64,000 nucleotides of DNA. Source: Ochotona curzoniae. Taxonomy: Eukaryota > Chordata > Mammalia > Lagomorpha > Ochotonidae. Both the position numbers and the translations under genes were made by a program. The DNA is taken from positions 24,489,501 to 24,553,500 of the forward strand of contig NW_024465369.1 of the NCBI RefSeq assembly GCF_017591425.1, given 5' to 3'. Below the pieces are notes generated by a model. It saw nothing but the letters and a program-made list of their open reading frames with translations. It did no database searches and was not told the origin of the DNA. Each line of letters opens with the position of its first letter. The first letter of the stretch is position 1. Shown one piece after another: positions 53,961-64,000 of the stretch.

Positions 53961-54142
53961 TCACCTCATTCTTTTTTATTTAATTTACTTATCTAATTTA
54001 GGCTTAGATAACACAGTTCAAAATTCAAAAAGTACAGAAGGATGTCTTTACTATCTATACTGCAACTATCCATATAAAGAAATACAGAGCACCTTTTATT
54101 TCCTTCAGACTTCTATTTATATATATAAAAAGGTTCATTTTT

Positions 54143-54476
54143 AGATGCCAGCATTGTGGTATTTTAAGTTAAGCTTCCATTTGCAGTGTTGGTATCCCAT
54201 ATAGGCACCAACCCAAGCCCTAGTTGCTCTACTTGTGATCCAACTCCATGCCTATGTGCCTAAGAAAGTAGCAGAGGCTATCCCAAGGTTTTGGACCCCT
54301 GTACCCACATTAGAGAACTTGAAGACTCTCCCGGCTCCTACCTTCATACCATCTCACATCTAGATATTGCAGCTATTTGAGGAGTGAACCAGCAGATATA
54401 ATATCTATCTCTCCATCTCCCCTGTCTCTGTAAACCTACCTTTCAAATATAAAATAAAATGTTAAAACAAGAGAAA
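54143..54476 (+). mobile_element. CSINE, old, full-length
   Basis: ATGCCAGCATTGTGGTATTT, TGTTGGTATCCCATATAGGC and CAAATATAAAATAAAATGTT mark head, middle and tail. Confidence 0.75.
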
Positions 54477-55579
54477 GAAAGGTTCATTTAGAGGATTTAA
54501 TGGAGATCTTTCAGTGTAATATTTTCAGTTTATCAATGTAAAATAATTCAGTGCAAGCAAATTTGTGTCTTTGGATGGAAGAATCTTTTTTAACAGCATG
54601 AAACTTGAAACCACTATTGTAGGAATAGCCTATATAGAATTCTTAAAGTTGTGTTTAGTGATATGTCTGCTTTTCTATACTGAAGGACAAATATAAATAA
54701 TCTGCCCATATTCAGGCTTCTTACCACACAAAACCAAAAGCACATGGCCAGTTTACTTAGAATTTGAGATAAACATATTGGAGTTAAACAGCAGGTGAAT
54801 AATGGAATTTAAAAGACCTCTTGAGGATATCGTTTGATTTAAACTTAGATTTGTTATCATTGTACTTGCCAAGCTTTCCTGCTGTTTTAATTTTCTTATT
54901 TTATCTAAATGTAATTGAAAATGAAGAGGTTAATACCTGCGAATTACTAAGTCGTTATTTCAGCATTACAGTTCATCACTGAAATGTAGCATGTCTAAGG
55001 GCTCATTGGGTGGCTTCTGTATCTGTGTACTACAGCTTTCTGACCACCATGTGGAACTGTACAGTTAGTACATAGTCTGAATGTGGGTGGATGAGGGAGC
55101 ATTCAGCCAAGGCTCCACTCTCTAGCCTGTATCTGCCTGGAGACAGGACACTTTTATCTAATTCTCCACACAGAGAATGCACCTCCTAGTACATATACAG
55201 ATGGGTATAAGGGAGATTGTGACTGGTTCCATTTTTTTGGTCTGCATGATACAGCATTTTTCTGAGGTGAAATTTAATTCATTGTTCCTGATTCATATTC
55301 CTGATGATCATTGAAATATATAAGCATTTAATAGATGGCCAAGTACCTTATTTAAGATAAGTGACTGGTCCCTAGGAGATTTCATAGCTCAATGTTATGG
55401 CAGACATTAGGAATTTAAGAATAGGTTATATCATGTATCTGAAATGTTTAGTATTAGAGTGATTTTTGCTGGCAGAGCTTTAAAATACAATTATGCTATA
55501 TTTTCATCTTGTTCCCTAAACTAAGGATTAAAATACACTTGCACTAAGAGTTTTGTAACATGCAGTACTGCACAGTGTA

Positions 55580-55780
55580 TTAGAAAGACACTTGGGTTAT
55601 TGAGTCAGAATGATCTTGGTCATATCCCTGGCTCAGCCTTTTAACTATCTACAAATTGGAACAGATTAAGATTTGTGAAATTTTCCTCACCTGTCAAAAT
55701 ACAGTGCCGTATTGGATTCTTGTGAAGATTAGAAGTGAGGTGTAAAGCTGAAGCTGGGTGCTCAGTAAATGTCACTTTCC
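55580..55780 (+). mobile_element. MIR element
   Basis: ATCCCTGGCTCAGCCTTTTA, TTTTCCTCACCTGTCAAAAT, GATTCTTGTGAAGATTAGAA and GTGCTCAGTAAATGTCAC follow the MIR consensus in order. It ends about 20 bp before the COX1 insert. Confidence 0.8.
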
Positions 55781-55799
55781 CACTCTTTTCTTCTTCTAC

Positions 55800-56247
<448 letters not shown>

Positions 56248-56620
56248 TAAGAGAATAGTGGTTATTTTGGTTACTTTCATCTTTAGATTCCTGAGGGTTA
56301 ACACCAAAGACCTTTCCGTTTTTATACCTGTTTAAAGTGTTGCTGAGGTATATTCTATACATGCATGTTTTATTAGGTGAATTGAGTCCTTTGGGTTCTG
56401 CAGATTACCATCATGAACCTCATTTGAGCCCCTGTTGTTAAAGTTAGAAAGTTGGGCAATTATTAATTGATTCCACCAAATCTGGGGTGGAAGAACAAAT
56501 TCCACAATTTTATTTGAAGACACTAAATTAAGAAAAAGGAAGACCTTTGGTGGGTGAAGAAAGAAGTATATTTTTATAGCCTTTAGGCTTTTCTTTTTAA
56601 ATACCAAAACGCCCCTTATA

Positions 56621-56702
56621 TGTGTGTAACATATATATATATGTTATATATGTTATATATATATATATGTTATATATATGTTATGTGTATATGTATACAC
56701 AT
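56621..56702. repeat. (TA)n / TATGTTATATA simple repeat
   Basis: About 80 bp of alternating TA with regularly spaced GTTATATA. It is partly self-complementary and could form hairpins. It lies about 290 bp before the PSMD14 exon at 56984. Confidence 0.9.
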
Positions 56703-56983
56703 AATAGTTGATTTATAGCATGATGAGATCATAACGTATTTGATGAGTCTATTCAGACCATTACATTTTATACTGCTCTATGGCTTGTTTAGAAGAATGT
56801 GCAACCTATTCCTCTAACCCTGTAGTTGAGAAAGATGTTTTAATTTCATCTTACCTAAAATAAATTGCCTTTAAAAAAAAAAGGATGGCAAAAGTATTTG
56901 TATACAAGATATTAAAGTTTCAAATCCTTGTATTTTATTAGGTGAAAATGTTAATTTTTTTCTTTCTAAAAACATTTATATAG

Positions 56984-57058
56984 GCATTAATCCATGGACT
57001 AAACAGACATTATTACTCCATTACTATTAACTATCGGAAAAATGAACTGGAACAGAAG
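56984..57058 (+). CDS. PSMD14: PSMD14 coding exon, residues ~191-215
   Basis: This 75-bp exon encodes ALIHGLNRHYYSITINYRKN followed by ELEQK, 25 codons in phase 0. The acceptor is TTTATATAG and the donor GTAAGT. It closes the MPN domain and begins the linker towards the C-terminal helices. The preceding intron carries the COX1 mitochondrial insert about 740 bp upstream. Confidence 0.97.
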
Positions 57059-57344
57059 GTAAGTTTTTGAGTTTTGTCTTGGATGGGTAACAGTCAAATA
57101 AATTAGAGTCACCTGATATTTCTAATGTTTATGCTCTATTTTTGCTCCTGAGGCCATAACAGGGAATCATTTGTTCTTAAAAATCTTCATTAATGATTTA
57201 TATACCTTACTACTTTCTAGCATCAGATTAATCTAATATCACAAATAGTTGCAAAATTCTAAGCAATGTAATGATTTTTTTTTCCAAACTAAATCTAAAC
57301 AAGTTTATTTCAGGTTCTTGGAGCGCAAGAATCTTACTTAAAGT

Positions 57345-57455
57345 ATACTGATTCTAGGAGCAGGATAGTGACCTAGTTGTTAAAAAGACACTCCTATCCC
57401 ATATCATAGTGCCTGGCTTCAGCTCCTGGTTCTGGCTCCTGCTTAGCTTCAAGAT
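57345..57455 (+). mobile_element. CSINE fragment, old
   Basis: GAGCAGGATAGTGACCTAGT, ACTCCTATCCCATATCATAG and TCAGCTCCTGGTTCTGGCTC; internally deleted. Confidence 0.6.
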
Positions 57456-57544
57456 TACAAACCTGAAAATTTAGAGACTTCTAAGAATGCAGAGTTCAGG
57501 TGAAGAAATGATGGACTGAGGTATTTAGCTTTAAGATCGCTTAC

Positions 57545-57812
57545 TTGGATGTGGTGCTGTAGAACAGTGAGTTAAGTTACCACTTGCAGTGCCCGTCATA
57601 TGATAATTGTCATACAATCACTTGCCGAAGTCCTGGTTGTTTCACTTAGAACCCCACCACCCACATGGAAGACCTCTATGAAACTCCTAGCTTCAGCTTA
57701 CCCAGCTCTGGCTCTTGAGACCATTTAAAAAGGGAATAAACCAGTAGATGAACAGTTGTTTTTTTCTTTCTCTAACTCGACTGTTCAAATTAATAAAATA
57801 TCTTTTAAAAAA
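57545..57812 (+). mobile_element. CSINE, old
   Basis: GATGTGGTGCTGTAGAACAG, CCACATGGAAGACCTCTATG and CTGTTCAAATTAATAAAATA mark a diverged full-length copy. Confidence 0.72.
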
Positions 57813-58089
57813 CTATAGGGTCAGATCTTGATTGACTGAAGTAACTGTGACTTGGATGAATCTGATTTACTTTCCAGCTTCATGGCTTTTCATGGGACAA
57901 TAAACAAACTTGAAAGTTTTTAAATTACTGATTAACTATCAGAATTTGAAGGAGTTTTGAGAGTATCTAACACAAGCCCTCCATAGAAACAGGTATAGAA
58001 AGATGATGGACAGAAAGTCACTCAGTAAGAGGGTGTTGGAATTTGAAAACAAATCTATAAAAAAAATTAGAAATCTTGTGTGTAACAAA

Positions 58090-58330
58090 AAACTTCATTC
58101 ACTCAACAAATATTCATTATCTACTATCATTAGATATTATCCTACATCTAGGTGTCTGTGATCTTAAAAATAAGAAAATAGAGCCCTGGTGTTAATTTCT
58201 GATTAATGAAAAATAAATGCAATAAGCAAATAAAGTATTCATGTAAAGGGCAGCAAATGCAGAGGTCATAGGATTAAAGCACTTCTTTAGTTAGGTTACA
58301 AATTTAAGAGATTGAAGTTGGAGTTTCTTT
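58090..58330 (+). mobile_element. possible L2-like fragment
   Basis: TTCATTCACTCAACAAATAT and TCATTATCTACTATCATTAG match the common L2 opening phrase. The rest is too diverged to follow. Confidence 0.45.
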
Positions 58331-58380
58331 GAATTAATCAAATTGAGATTAAGCAGATTAATTCCACAAGTCATTTGTGT

Positions 58381-58430
58381 AGTGTGGGTGGTTGGGTGGG
58401 TTTTGTGTGTGTGGTGGGGGGTTGGAGGGG
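58381..58430 (+). promoter_or_regulatory. G-run segment, possible quadruplex before a splice acceptor
   Basis: GGGTGGTTGGGTGGG followed by TTTTGTGTGTGTGGT and GGGGGG gives four G-runs of three or more on the sense strand, 66-116 bp upstream of the acceptor at 58495-58496. A role in splicing is only inference. Confidence 0.4.
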
Positions 58431-58496
58431 ATTAATGACAAGTGAATGGAATTCCTCAGAGCAGCATAATAATCACTTTTTCCCCGTATTTTTTAG

Positions 58497-58649
<153 letters not shown>

Positions 58650-58758
58650 TAATGATCTTTGCAACGTGTATGGTTAAATGTTCAGCACCATAAATACAAA
58701 TAATTATAAGATACAGAGGCCAGTTTCATGGATCAGTTAGTAAATATTTGCTTTATAG

Positions 58759-58818
58759 CCAACGGGTCTGGTAGAACTGTTCACCTCTGCTGATGTGCCA
58801 AAGAAGCTCTACACAGCA
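58759..58818 (+). other. candidate 60-bp cassette exon in PSMD14 intron
   Basis: A TTTGCTTTATAG acceptor-like site and a GTAAGTGAG donor-like site flank exactly 60 bases with no stop. They read PTGLVELFTSADVPKKLYTA in phase 0, which fits the phase-0 end of the exon at 58497-58622. Inclusion would add 20 residues after residue 257. It is not part of the PSMD14 protein as known, and could be a chance splice-site pair. Confidence 0.25.
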
Positions 58819-59214
58819 GTAAGTGAGCAAATATAGTTGTGGTTCTATTAAAACCAAAAATTGGCCAATTTCTGTCTGTGGGCTATCAAGTGCTCTGTTG
58901 TAGGCAACATAACACAGTTGCATGTAAAGTCTCTTCGCTATTCAGGTGGCTTTTTCCGGAGGGAAGGAAACCCAAATAAATATAACAGCAGTATGTAAAA
59001 ACTGCTGCATATAATTTATTTTATGAACTTCTCTGCTTTCTATGTAATAAGTATTTATGGAAAACCTCTGTACTATGCACTGGAAAAATGATTTAAGAAG
59101 AAAAATGGAAAGCACAACATCTTTGGTGGTGAGAACTTACTTTCTGTCAAAGAAAACAGAAGGTGACCAGGTAAACACAATGTAAAATATTGTAGCTGTG
59201 GTATGAAAAAACTA

Positions 59215-59462
59215 AAGAGGGGAACCTGGAGCAGTAGCCCTTTGGCGAAAGTCCTTGGCTTGCATGCAGTGGGATGGCTCAAGGCTTTGTGGAGAGAACT
59301 GCACCGATGTGGGAGACCTGGAGAAAGCTCCTGGCTCCTGGCTTCAGATCTGCTCAGCCCCAGTGATGGTGGCCGCTTGGGGAGTAAGTCACGGATGCAA
59401 GATCCTTCTTGTTTTATGTTTGAATTTCCAATAAAAATAAATAAATCTTTAAAAAAAAAAGT
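59215..59462 (+). mobile_element. CSINE, internally deleted
   Basis: GAACCTGGAGCAGTAGCCCT, AGGCTTTGTGGAGAGAACTG and CAATAAAAATAAATAAATCT; about 80 bp of the middle is missing. Confidence 0.85.
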
Positions 59463-59667
59463 TGTATCTCCTGAAAATGTTTATGCAGTGCTAAAATATG
59501 TAGTCATGGTAATGCTTTTGTTCATAGATTGATATTCTTTTATAATTTTAAGTTAAGGAACTATTTGAGATATAACTGTTACCTTCCATGTTATATTAGC
59601 CAACAAGTTACCATTATAGACTAACATAGACTAGATGGCTTACAGTAGGAATACCCACAGTCAAACA

Positions 59668-59955
59668 GGGCAGGTTTTTGGCACAGTGATTGGGATACAG
59701 CATCCCATTTTAGCATGCCTGGGTTTAGGTCCTCATTCCTCCACTTGCAAACCAGCTTCCTGCTAATGAACATCCCAGTAGGCAGCAGGTAATGGCCTAA
59801 GAACTTGGCCCTGGCCACCTATGTAGAAGACAGTGTGGTCTATTCTCTATGCAGATGTTTGAGGAATAAGCCAGTAGATAGTAGATCTTTTTTTTCTCTC
59901 TCTTTTTGTTTCTCTCTCAAATTAAAAAAAATAATAATAATTTTTAAAAATTTAG
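59668..59955 (+). mobile_element. CSINE, old
   Basis: TTTTTGGCACAGTGATTGGG, AGCTTCCTGCTAATGAACAT and GATGTTTGAGGAATAAGCCA with an AATAATAATAA tail. Confidence 0.7.
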
Positions 59956-60355
59956 GACAGAGGTTGGCAGAGCTGTCTTCCCTCTGAACCTTGATGGAGA
60001 AATTCTTTCCTCTTTTTCCAAACTTGATAATAGCAACAATTCTTTGGTTTATAACAGCACAACTCCTGGTACTGGGATTTCAGCATATTTTTTTGACAAC
60101 ACAATTGAACCCATGTATGTGTTTTCCAACTTTTTGGACAAATCACACATTAGAGATATGATATGCCCAGAATCTGACTTTAGAAAGAAAATTTCAAGAG
60201 GGAATAATATAAGAGGAGATTTGAAGTATTGGTTCTATTTAAAAGGAGCTTGCTGTTATCCATATAAAACATATTCAGTGTCTGGATTATTGTAGTGACA
60301 CTACGCTTGGAGGCATCAGTGGGTAGATGAAACAGAAATAGAATAAAGGATTAAT

Positions 60356-60682
60356 TCAGGAGGTGGGTATTGTGACTCATATTGCCTCTCAGAGTACTTG
60401 TTTTTAGTCTTAGTATTTGTGACCCAGCTTCCTGCTAATGTGCAGAAGAGATGATATTGAGTACCCTGCCACCCAGGTGGAGGCTTAGGTGAAGCTCCCA
60501 TTCCTGGCTTTGGCCTGCACCAGCCCTCACTGTTATGGGGATTTGGGTAAATGAACCAGCAATGGGGGATCGATCTCTCTCTCTCTCCCTCTCTCACCTC
60601 CTTCTCTTCTTCCCTCCTTACTCCTTCTGCCCCAAACTCTACCTTTAAATAAATAAGGATAAATAAGCTTTTTTTAAAAAGG
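60356..60682 (+). mobile_element. CSINE, old, with CT-rich end
   Basis: GGTGGGTATTGTGACTCATA, CAGCTTCCTGCTAATGTGCA and a CT-rich run (60572-60600) before TACCTTTAAATAAATAAGGA. Confidence 0.7.
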
Positions 60683-60747
60683 TGAATCCAAGGTAATCAG
60701 GCAGTATTTTGGTACCATTAATATTTTCAATTTGGAAAGAAGTACAA

Positions 60748-61066
60748 GGGCTGGCGCAGTGGCCTAGTGGCTGAATTCTTGCCTTGTATGTGCCGGGATC
60801 CCATATGGCTGTCAGTTTGTTTCCCAGCTGCTCCACTTTCCATCCAACTCCATGCCTGTGCCCTGGGAAAACAGTAGAGGGTTACCCAAAGCCTTAGGAT
60901 GCTGTACTCACATGGCAGACCTGAAAGAATTTTCTGGCTCCAGGCTTGGGTTTTGCTCAGCTCTGGTCGTTGCTGCCACTTAGGGAGTGAAGCAGCAGAC
61001 AGAAGATCATTCTTTCTGTCCTTCTCTCTGTAAATCTGCCTTTCCAATAAAAATAAAATAAATTTT
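60748..61066 (+). mobile_element. CSINE, full-length with target-site duplication
   Basis: Head GGGCTGGCGCAGTGGCCTAG, GATCCCATATGGCTGTCAGT and tail CAATAAAAATAAAATAAATT. The duplication GAAGTACAA lies at 60739-60747 and 61067-61075. Confidence 0.94.
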
Positions 61067-61134
61067 TGAAGTACAAAGATTGAGAAAAGAGATAACTAAT
61101 TTTTATCTATAACGTATCAAAACATTTTAATTGC

Positions 61135-61350
61135 ATTTTAAAAATTTAATTTATTTGAAAGGATGAGAGACAGAACGCTGTCATGTACCAGTTCACTTTC
61201 CAGATATCTACAAGAATGAGCTGGGCCAGGCTGAAGCTAAGGGCTTGGTCCTGGATTTCCCACACGGATGGCAAAAGCCAAAGTACCTGAGCATCACTTG
61301 CTGTCTCCTGGGGAGTTAATTAGCAGAAAGGTAGAATCAGAAGTAAACAG
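61135..61350 (-). mobile_element. CSINE, old, truncated
   Basis: AATTTAATTTATTTGAAAGG, GAGCTGGGCCAGGCTGAAGC and TCCTGGATTTCCCACACGGA in reversed order. Confidence 0.65.
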
Positions 61351-61351
61351 T

Positions 61352-61676
61352 GGGCCCAACGTGATGGCTCAGTGACTAAATCCTCACCTTGCACAAGCGA
61401 GGATCCCATATGGACCCTGGTTTGTGTCCCTGCCTTGCCTCACTTCCCATTCAGCTCCCCACTTGTGGCCTTGGAAAGCAGGAGAGGATGGCTCAATACC
61501 TTGGGACCCTGCTCTCACATAGGACACCTGCAAAAAGCTCCTGGCTCCTGGCTTTGAATTGTCTCAGATCTAGCTGTTACAGCCATTTGGGGAGTGAACC
61601 AGTGGATGGAAGATCTTTCTGGCTTTCCTGCTTTCCATAAATCTGATCTGCATTTCAATTAAAAATAGATATTTTA
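61352..61676 (+). mobile_element. CSINE, near full-length
   Basis: Head GGGCCCAACGTGATGGCTCA, GGATCCCATATGGACCCTGG and tail CATTTCAATTAAAAATAGAT. The next copy starts directly after it. Confidence 0.92.
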
Positions 61677-62005
61677 GGGCCCAGCGGCATGGCCTAGCAG
61701 CTAGAGTCCTCGCCTTGAATGCCCGGGATCCCATATGGGTGCCGGTTCTAGTCCCAGCAGCTCCACTTCCCATCCAGCTCCCTGCTTGTGGCCTGGGAAG
61801 GCAGTTGAGGACGGCCCAAGGCTTTGGGACCCTGCACCCGTGTGGGAGACCTGAAAGCAGTTCCTGGTTCCCGGCTTCGGATCAGCATAGCATTGCCCAT
61901 TGCGCTCGCTTGGGGAATGAATCATCGGATGGAAGATCTTTCTTACTGTCTCTCCTCCTCTCTGTATATCTGACTTCCCAGTAAATAAATAAATCTTTTT
62001 TCTTC
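61677..62005 (+). mobile_element. CSINE, full-length, young
   Basis: Head GGGCCCAGCGGCATGGCCTA, GGGATCCCATATGGGTGCCG and tail CCCAGTAAATAAATAAATCT. It belongs to the 'GGCC' subfamily and sits between an older SINE and the L1-like tail at 62015. Confidence 0.95.
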
Positions 62006-62014
62006 TTCTTCTTT

Positions 62015-64000
62015 TTTTTTTTGTAGTTTTTTTTTATTATAAATTTTTATTTTGACATTCTTTACATAGTTAATTAGGGTAAGAAGGTTCAAGGGCTACA
62101 GGAAAGTGGATAATACTAGTATGTTTCCCATATTGTTACCTTCATGTTTAAAGGGGGGTATTAAGGGAGAAGGCCCACCCAATTTCCCACCCTCCCCAGG
62201 TCCCGGATGTAGGGCATGCTCTGAGGTTCTTGCTCAAGTGGTTTTGATATTGCAACCGTTATGAATTTCTGTCCATCTTGCCACTCCAAGCACTATGAGG
62301 TCTTTGAAAAATCCACTGATTGACATAGTCCATCATAGCTGAGCTGGTTGGTTGACCCGTTCTGTCTTCTCTCTTTTCTTTGTTAGGGTTCTGAGTCCAG
62401 CATTTAGATTAGGAAGATCTCCAAAGAAACTTCTTGTATGTGCTAACAAGTACAGGGACTGGCACCGTCCATTGCCCCAATCAGGGGCGATGCTGGGTTG
62501 GTTCTATTTTCACTCCCGACTTCCACTGGAACCAATGGGTGTTGCAGTCCAGCCTGGTTCTGCCCAGCACATACTTGGCCCTCACATAAACCAGTGGGAG
62601 CTGCAGCCTAGTTGGAGCAACCCACAATAACCCCCACCAGGCCAACCCCCTACCCTGGTTTGCCAGTAAGTGTAGCAGTAATCCAGTCTGTCCCACACCC
62701 CATTCCACCCAAGCCGCTATCTTAGTTTTATGTCCTCCTGTGGAAGTGGTAACCCAAGAGGGATGAGCCCACTATTTCCCTCCCAGGCCTCTCCCACTCC
62801 CAGATTCCAGCTGATGCTGTGTCTAAGCCCAAACAACCCTCGCCCACTTTAATTTTGTTTGCACCAGTAGGAATAATCCGCCCAGCCTGGGTTTTCCCTG
62901 ATCTAGTCCACATGAGGCGCACAGGTGTGGTAGCTCTGCCTAGTCTGGCCTGTCCCCATCCCAGCCTATGCTCTGCTATGGAAGTAGCTGTCCGTCCAGC
63001 AATGGAACCCTCTCTTACTCCCCTGCCGGCTCTGCCCACTTCCTTTCTTGTTCTCAGGCTGGTTGGATGCTGCGGTCCCTTCCGGTACAGGCAACCTCAC
63101 CTCGGCATTCCATATTGTGCACTAGTCTTTGTTGTGACCGAACCTGGGTCGACCCACACTGGTGCCTGGATTTGCCAGTGGATGACATGGACAGATTCAG
63201 CCTGGTCTTGCCCTCACGCCTGCCAATTGTGTGCCAGTGTGTAGCTTTCCATGACCTTTTCTGGGCTGTTTCCTATCATGTTTCTTGCGCTTACCTACCG
63301 GGTCTATGTCCTGCCAGAGGAGTTGGCCAGGCTCCTCTATCAGAACCTCTCCCAATGCCAGGTTTCACGCTTACCAGTGGGTCCATGAGCCAACCCTACT
63401 CAGTCCACCTCCTGTCATAGCAGGAACTGTGGCTTTTCTTGACTGGCCTTCCACCCAATCTGGTTCTTGCTGTTGGGTGTTCCAGCCCAGCCATGGTTTG
63501 TCCATACCCACGTATGCTCACACATGGCTCAGTAGGGTTTTGAGACCTTGCCTAGTCCATCCCACATCTGCCCTGGTCCTCCAGGACACCAGGTGGTGTT
63601 GGGGTCCGGCCCGGTTCGGTGCATTCAATCCCAGTCCACACTTGTGCCAAGGGAGACTACAACTGTTTCCAGATCAGAGCGGAGCCCCCCTTCCAGGCCA
63701 CGCGCCTCTTGGTGGGAACCTCAACCCAGCTGGGGTTGTCTGCTTAGCTCCCCAACCGGGTCTGTTTCCAGCCATAGATCTTTTGTCTGCCAGTGGATGA
63801 TCTGACTCAGCTTGGCACAGCTCCTCACCTGTCCCAACCTCTGCCTTAGACACTGTGGCTTCGCGTCCCTGGCTCCCGCAGACCAGTAGGTACAAGAGCC
63901 TAGCTCGGCATGACCTCTGTTCCCTCCTGGTTTCTGGTTTTACTTGTGGGCTAAGGTTTGCTCAGTCGTGCCTGATGTACTCTGTTCCATTACCAGTTGA
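62015..64000 (-). mobile_element. L1-tail-like GC-rich retroelement copy, running off the window
   Basis: On the minus strand this ends with TAACTATGTAAAGAATGTC and a poly-A tail (the T-run at 62015-62038). Units starting CCAGTGGGTGYTGCAGCC recur along the + strand every 50-80 bp from about 62525. Long frames here are by-products of the low stop content of this GC-rich sequence. The segment 63820-63865 aligns with 17795-17840 of the + strand copy, and spacing to the tail is nearly equal (about 1.8 kb), showing the copies are collinear. The 5' end is outside the window. Confidence 0.7.

Noticed and set aside
60000..60290. Possible coding segment reading MVYNSTTPGTGISAYFFDNT
   Set aside because: No family recognised and no splice context; probably old repeat-derived or unique intron sequence.
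62819..63800. Three overlapping + strand frames of 141-171 codons
   Set aside because: They are in the GC-rich repeat, antisense to the element; overlapping frames in several phases indicate low stop density.

Overview
The window is mammalian nuclear DNA, very probably from a pika (Ochotona) or a close lagomorph. The evidence is about 40 copies of a roughly 320-bp tRNA-derived SINE of the lagomorph CSINE type (head GGGCCCGGCG, internal GGGATCCCATATGGG, tail CAATAAAAATAAATAAATC). Many carry the pika-like variant rather than the rabbit one. There are no bacterial-type genes, operons or CRISPR arrays. Nearly every long open frame is a read-through of a SINE or LINE copy.

The one resident gene is PSMD14 (Rpn11/POH1), the JAMM deubiquitinase of the 26S proteasome lid, on the + strand. 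Seven coding exons lie at 33622-33693, 33931-34050, 36178-36248, 37551-37701, 51256-51363, 56984-57058 and 58497-58622. They join in phase with correct splice signals and encode residues about 17-257 of a protein of about 310 residues, including Glu52 and the catalytic [14 protein letters not shown] motif. The 5' exons (first ~16 residues) and the last coding exons (~53 residues) were not found, so the gene probably runs past both ends. On that reading, bases 1-33621 are upstream intron.

Region by region: 1-8700 is intron with CSINEs, MIRs and a MER5A-like relic. 8697-11200 is an old copy of a GC-rich, L1-tail-like repeat. 11525-13200 is a retrocopy of HIGD1A with an intact 93-codon frame, interrupted in its 3' UTR by a young CSINE. 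13200-17480 is SINE-rich. 17484-19638 is a + strand copy of the L1-tail-like repeat with a poly-A tail and likely target-site duplication. 19640-22900 is almost repeat-free. 22900-32560 is dense in CSINEs with two L1 3' ends. 33622-58622 is the PSMD14 exon region; its large intron holds an RPS7 processed pseudogene (44130-44785) and the next intron holds a COX1 nuclear mitochondrial insert (55800-56247). 59200-62010 is a SINE cluster, followed by a third L1-tail-like copy (62015 to the window end, minus strand).

No wholly new system is evident. The best leads are two unassigned exon-like segments in PSMD14 introns, each in phase with the preceding exon (38344-38502 with its own stop and poly-A signal, and 58759-58818 with strong splice sites), the intact HIGD1A retrocopy, and the three-copy non-coding repeat module of 2 kb or more with degenerate internal repeats.
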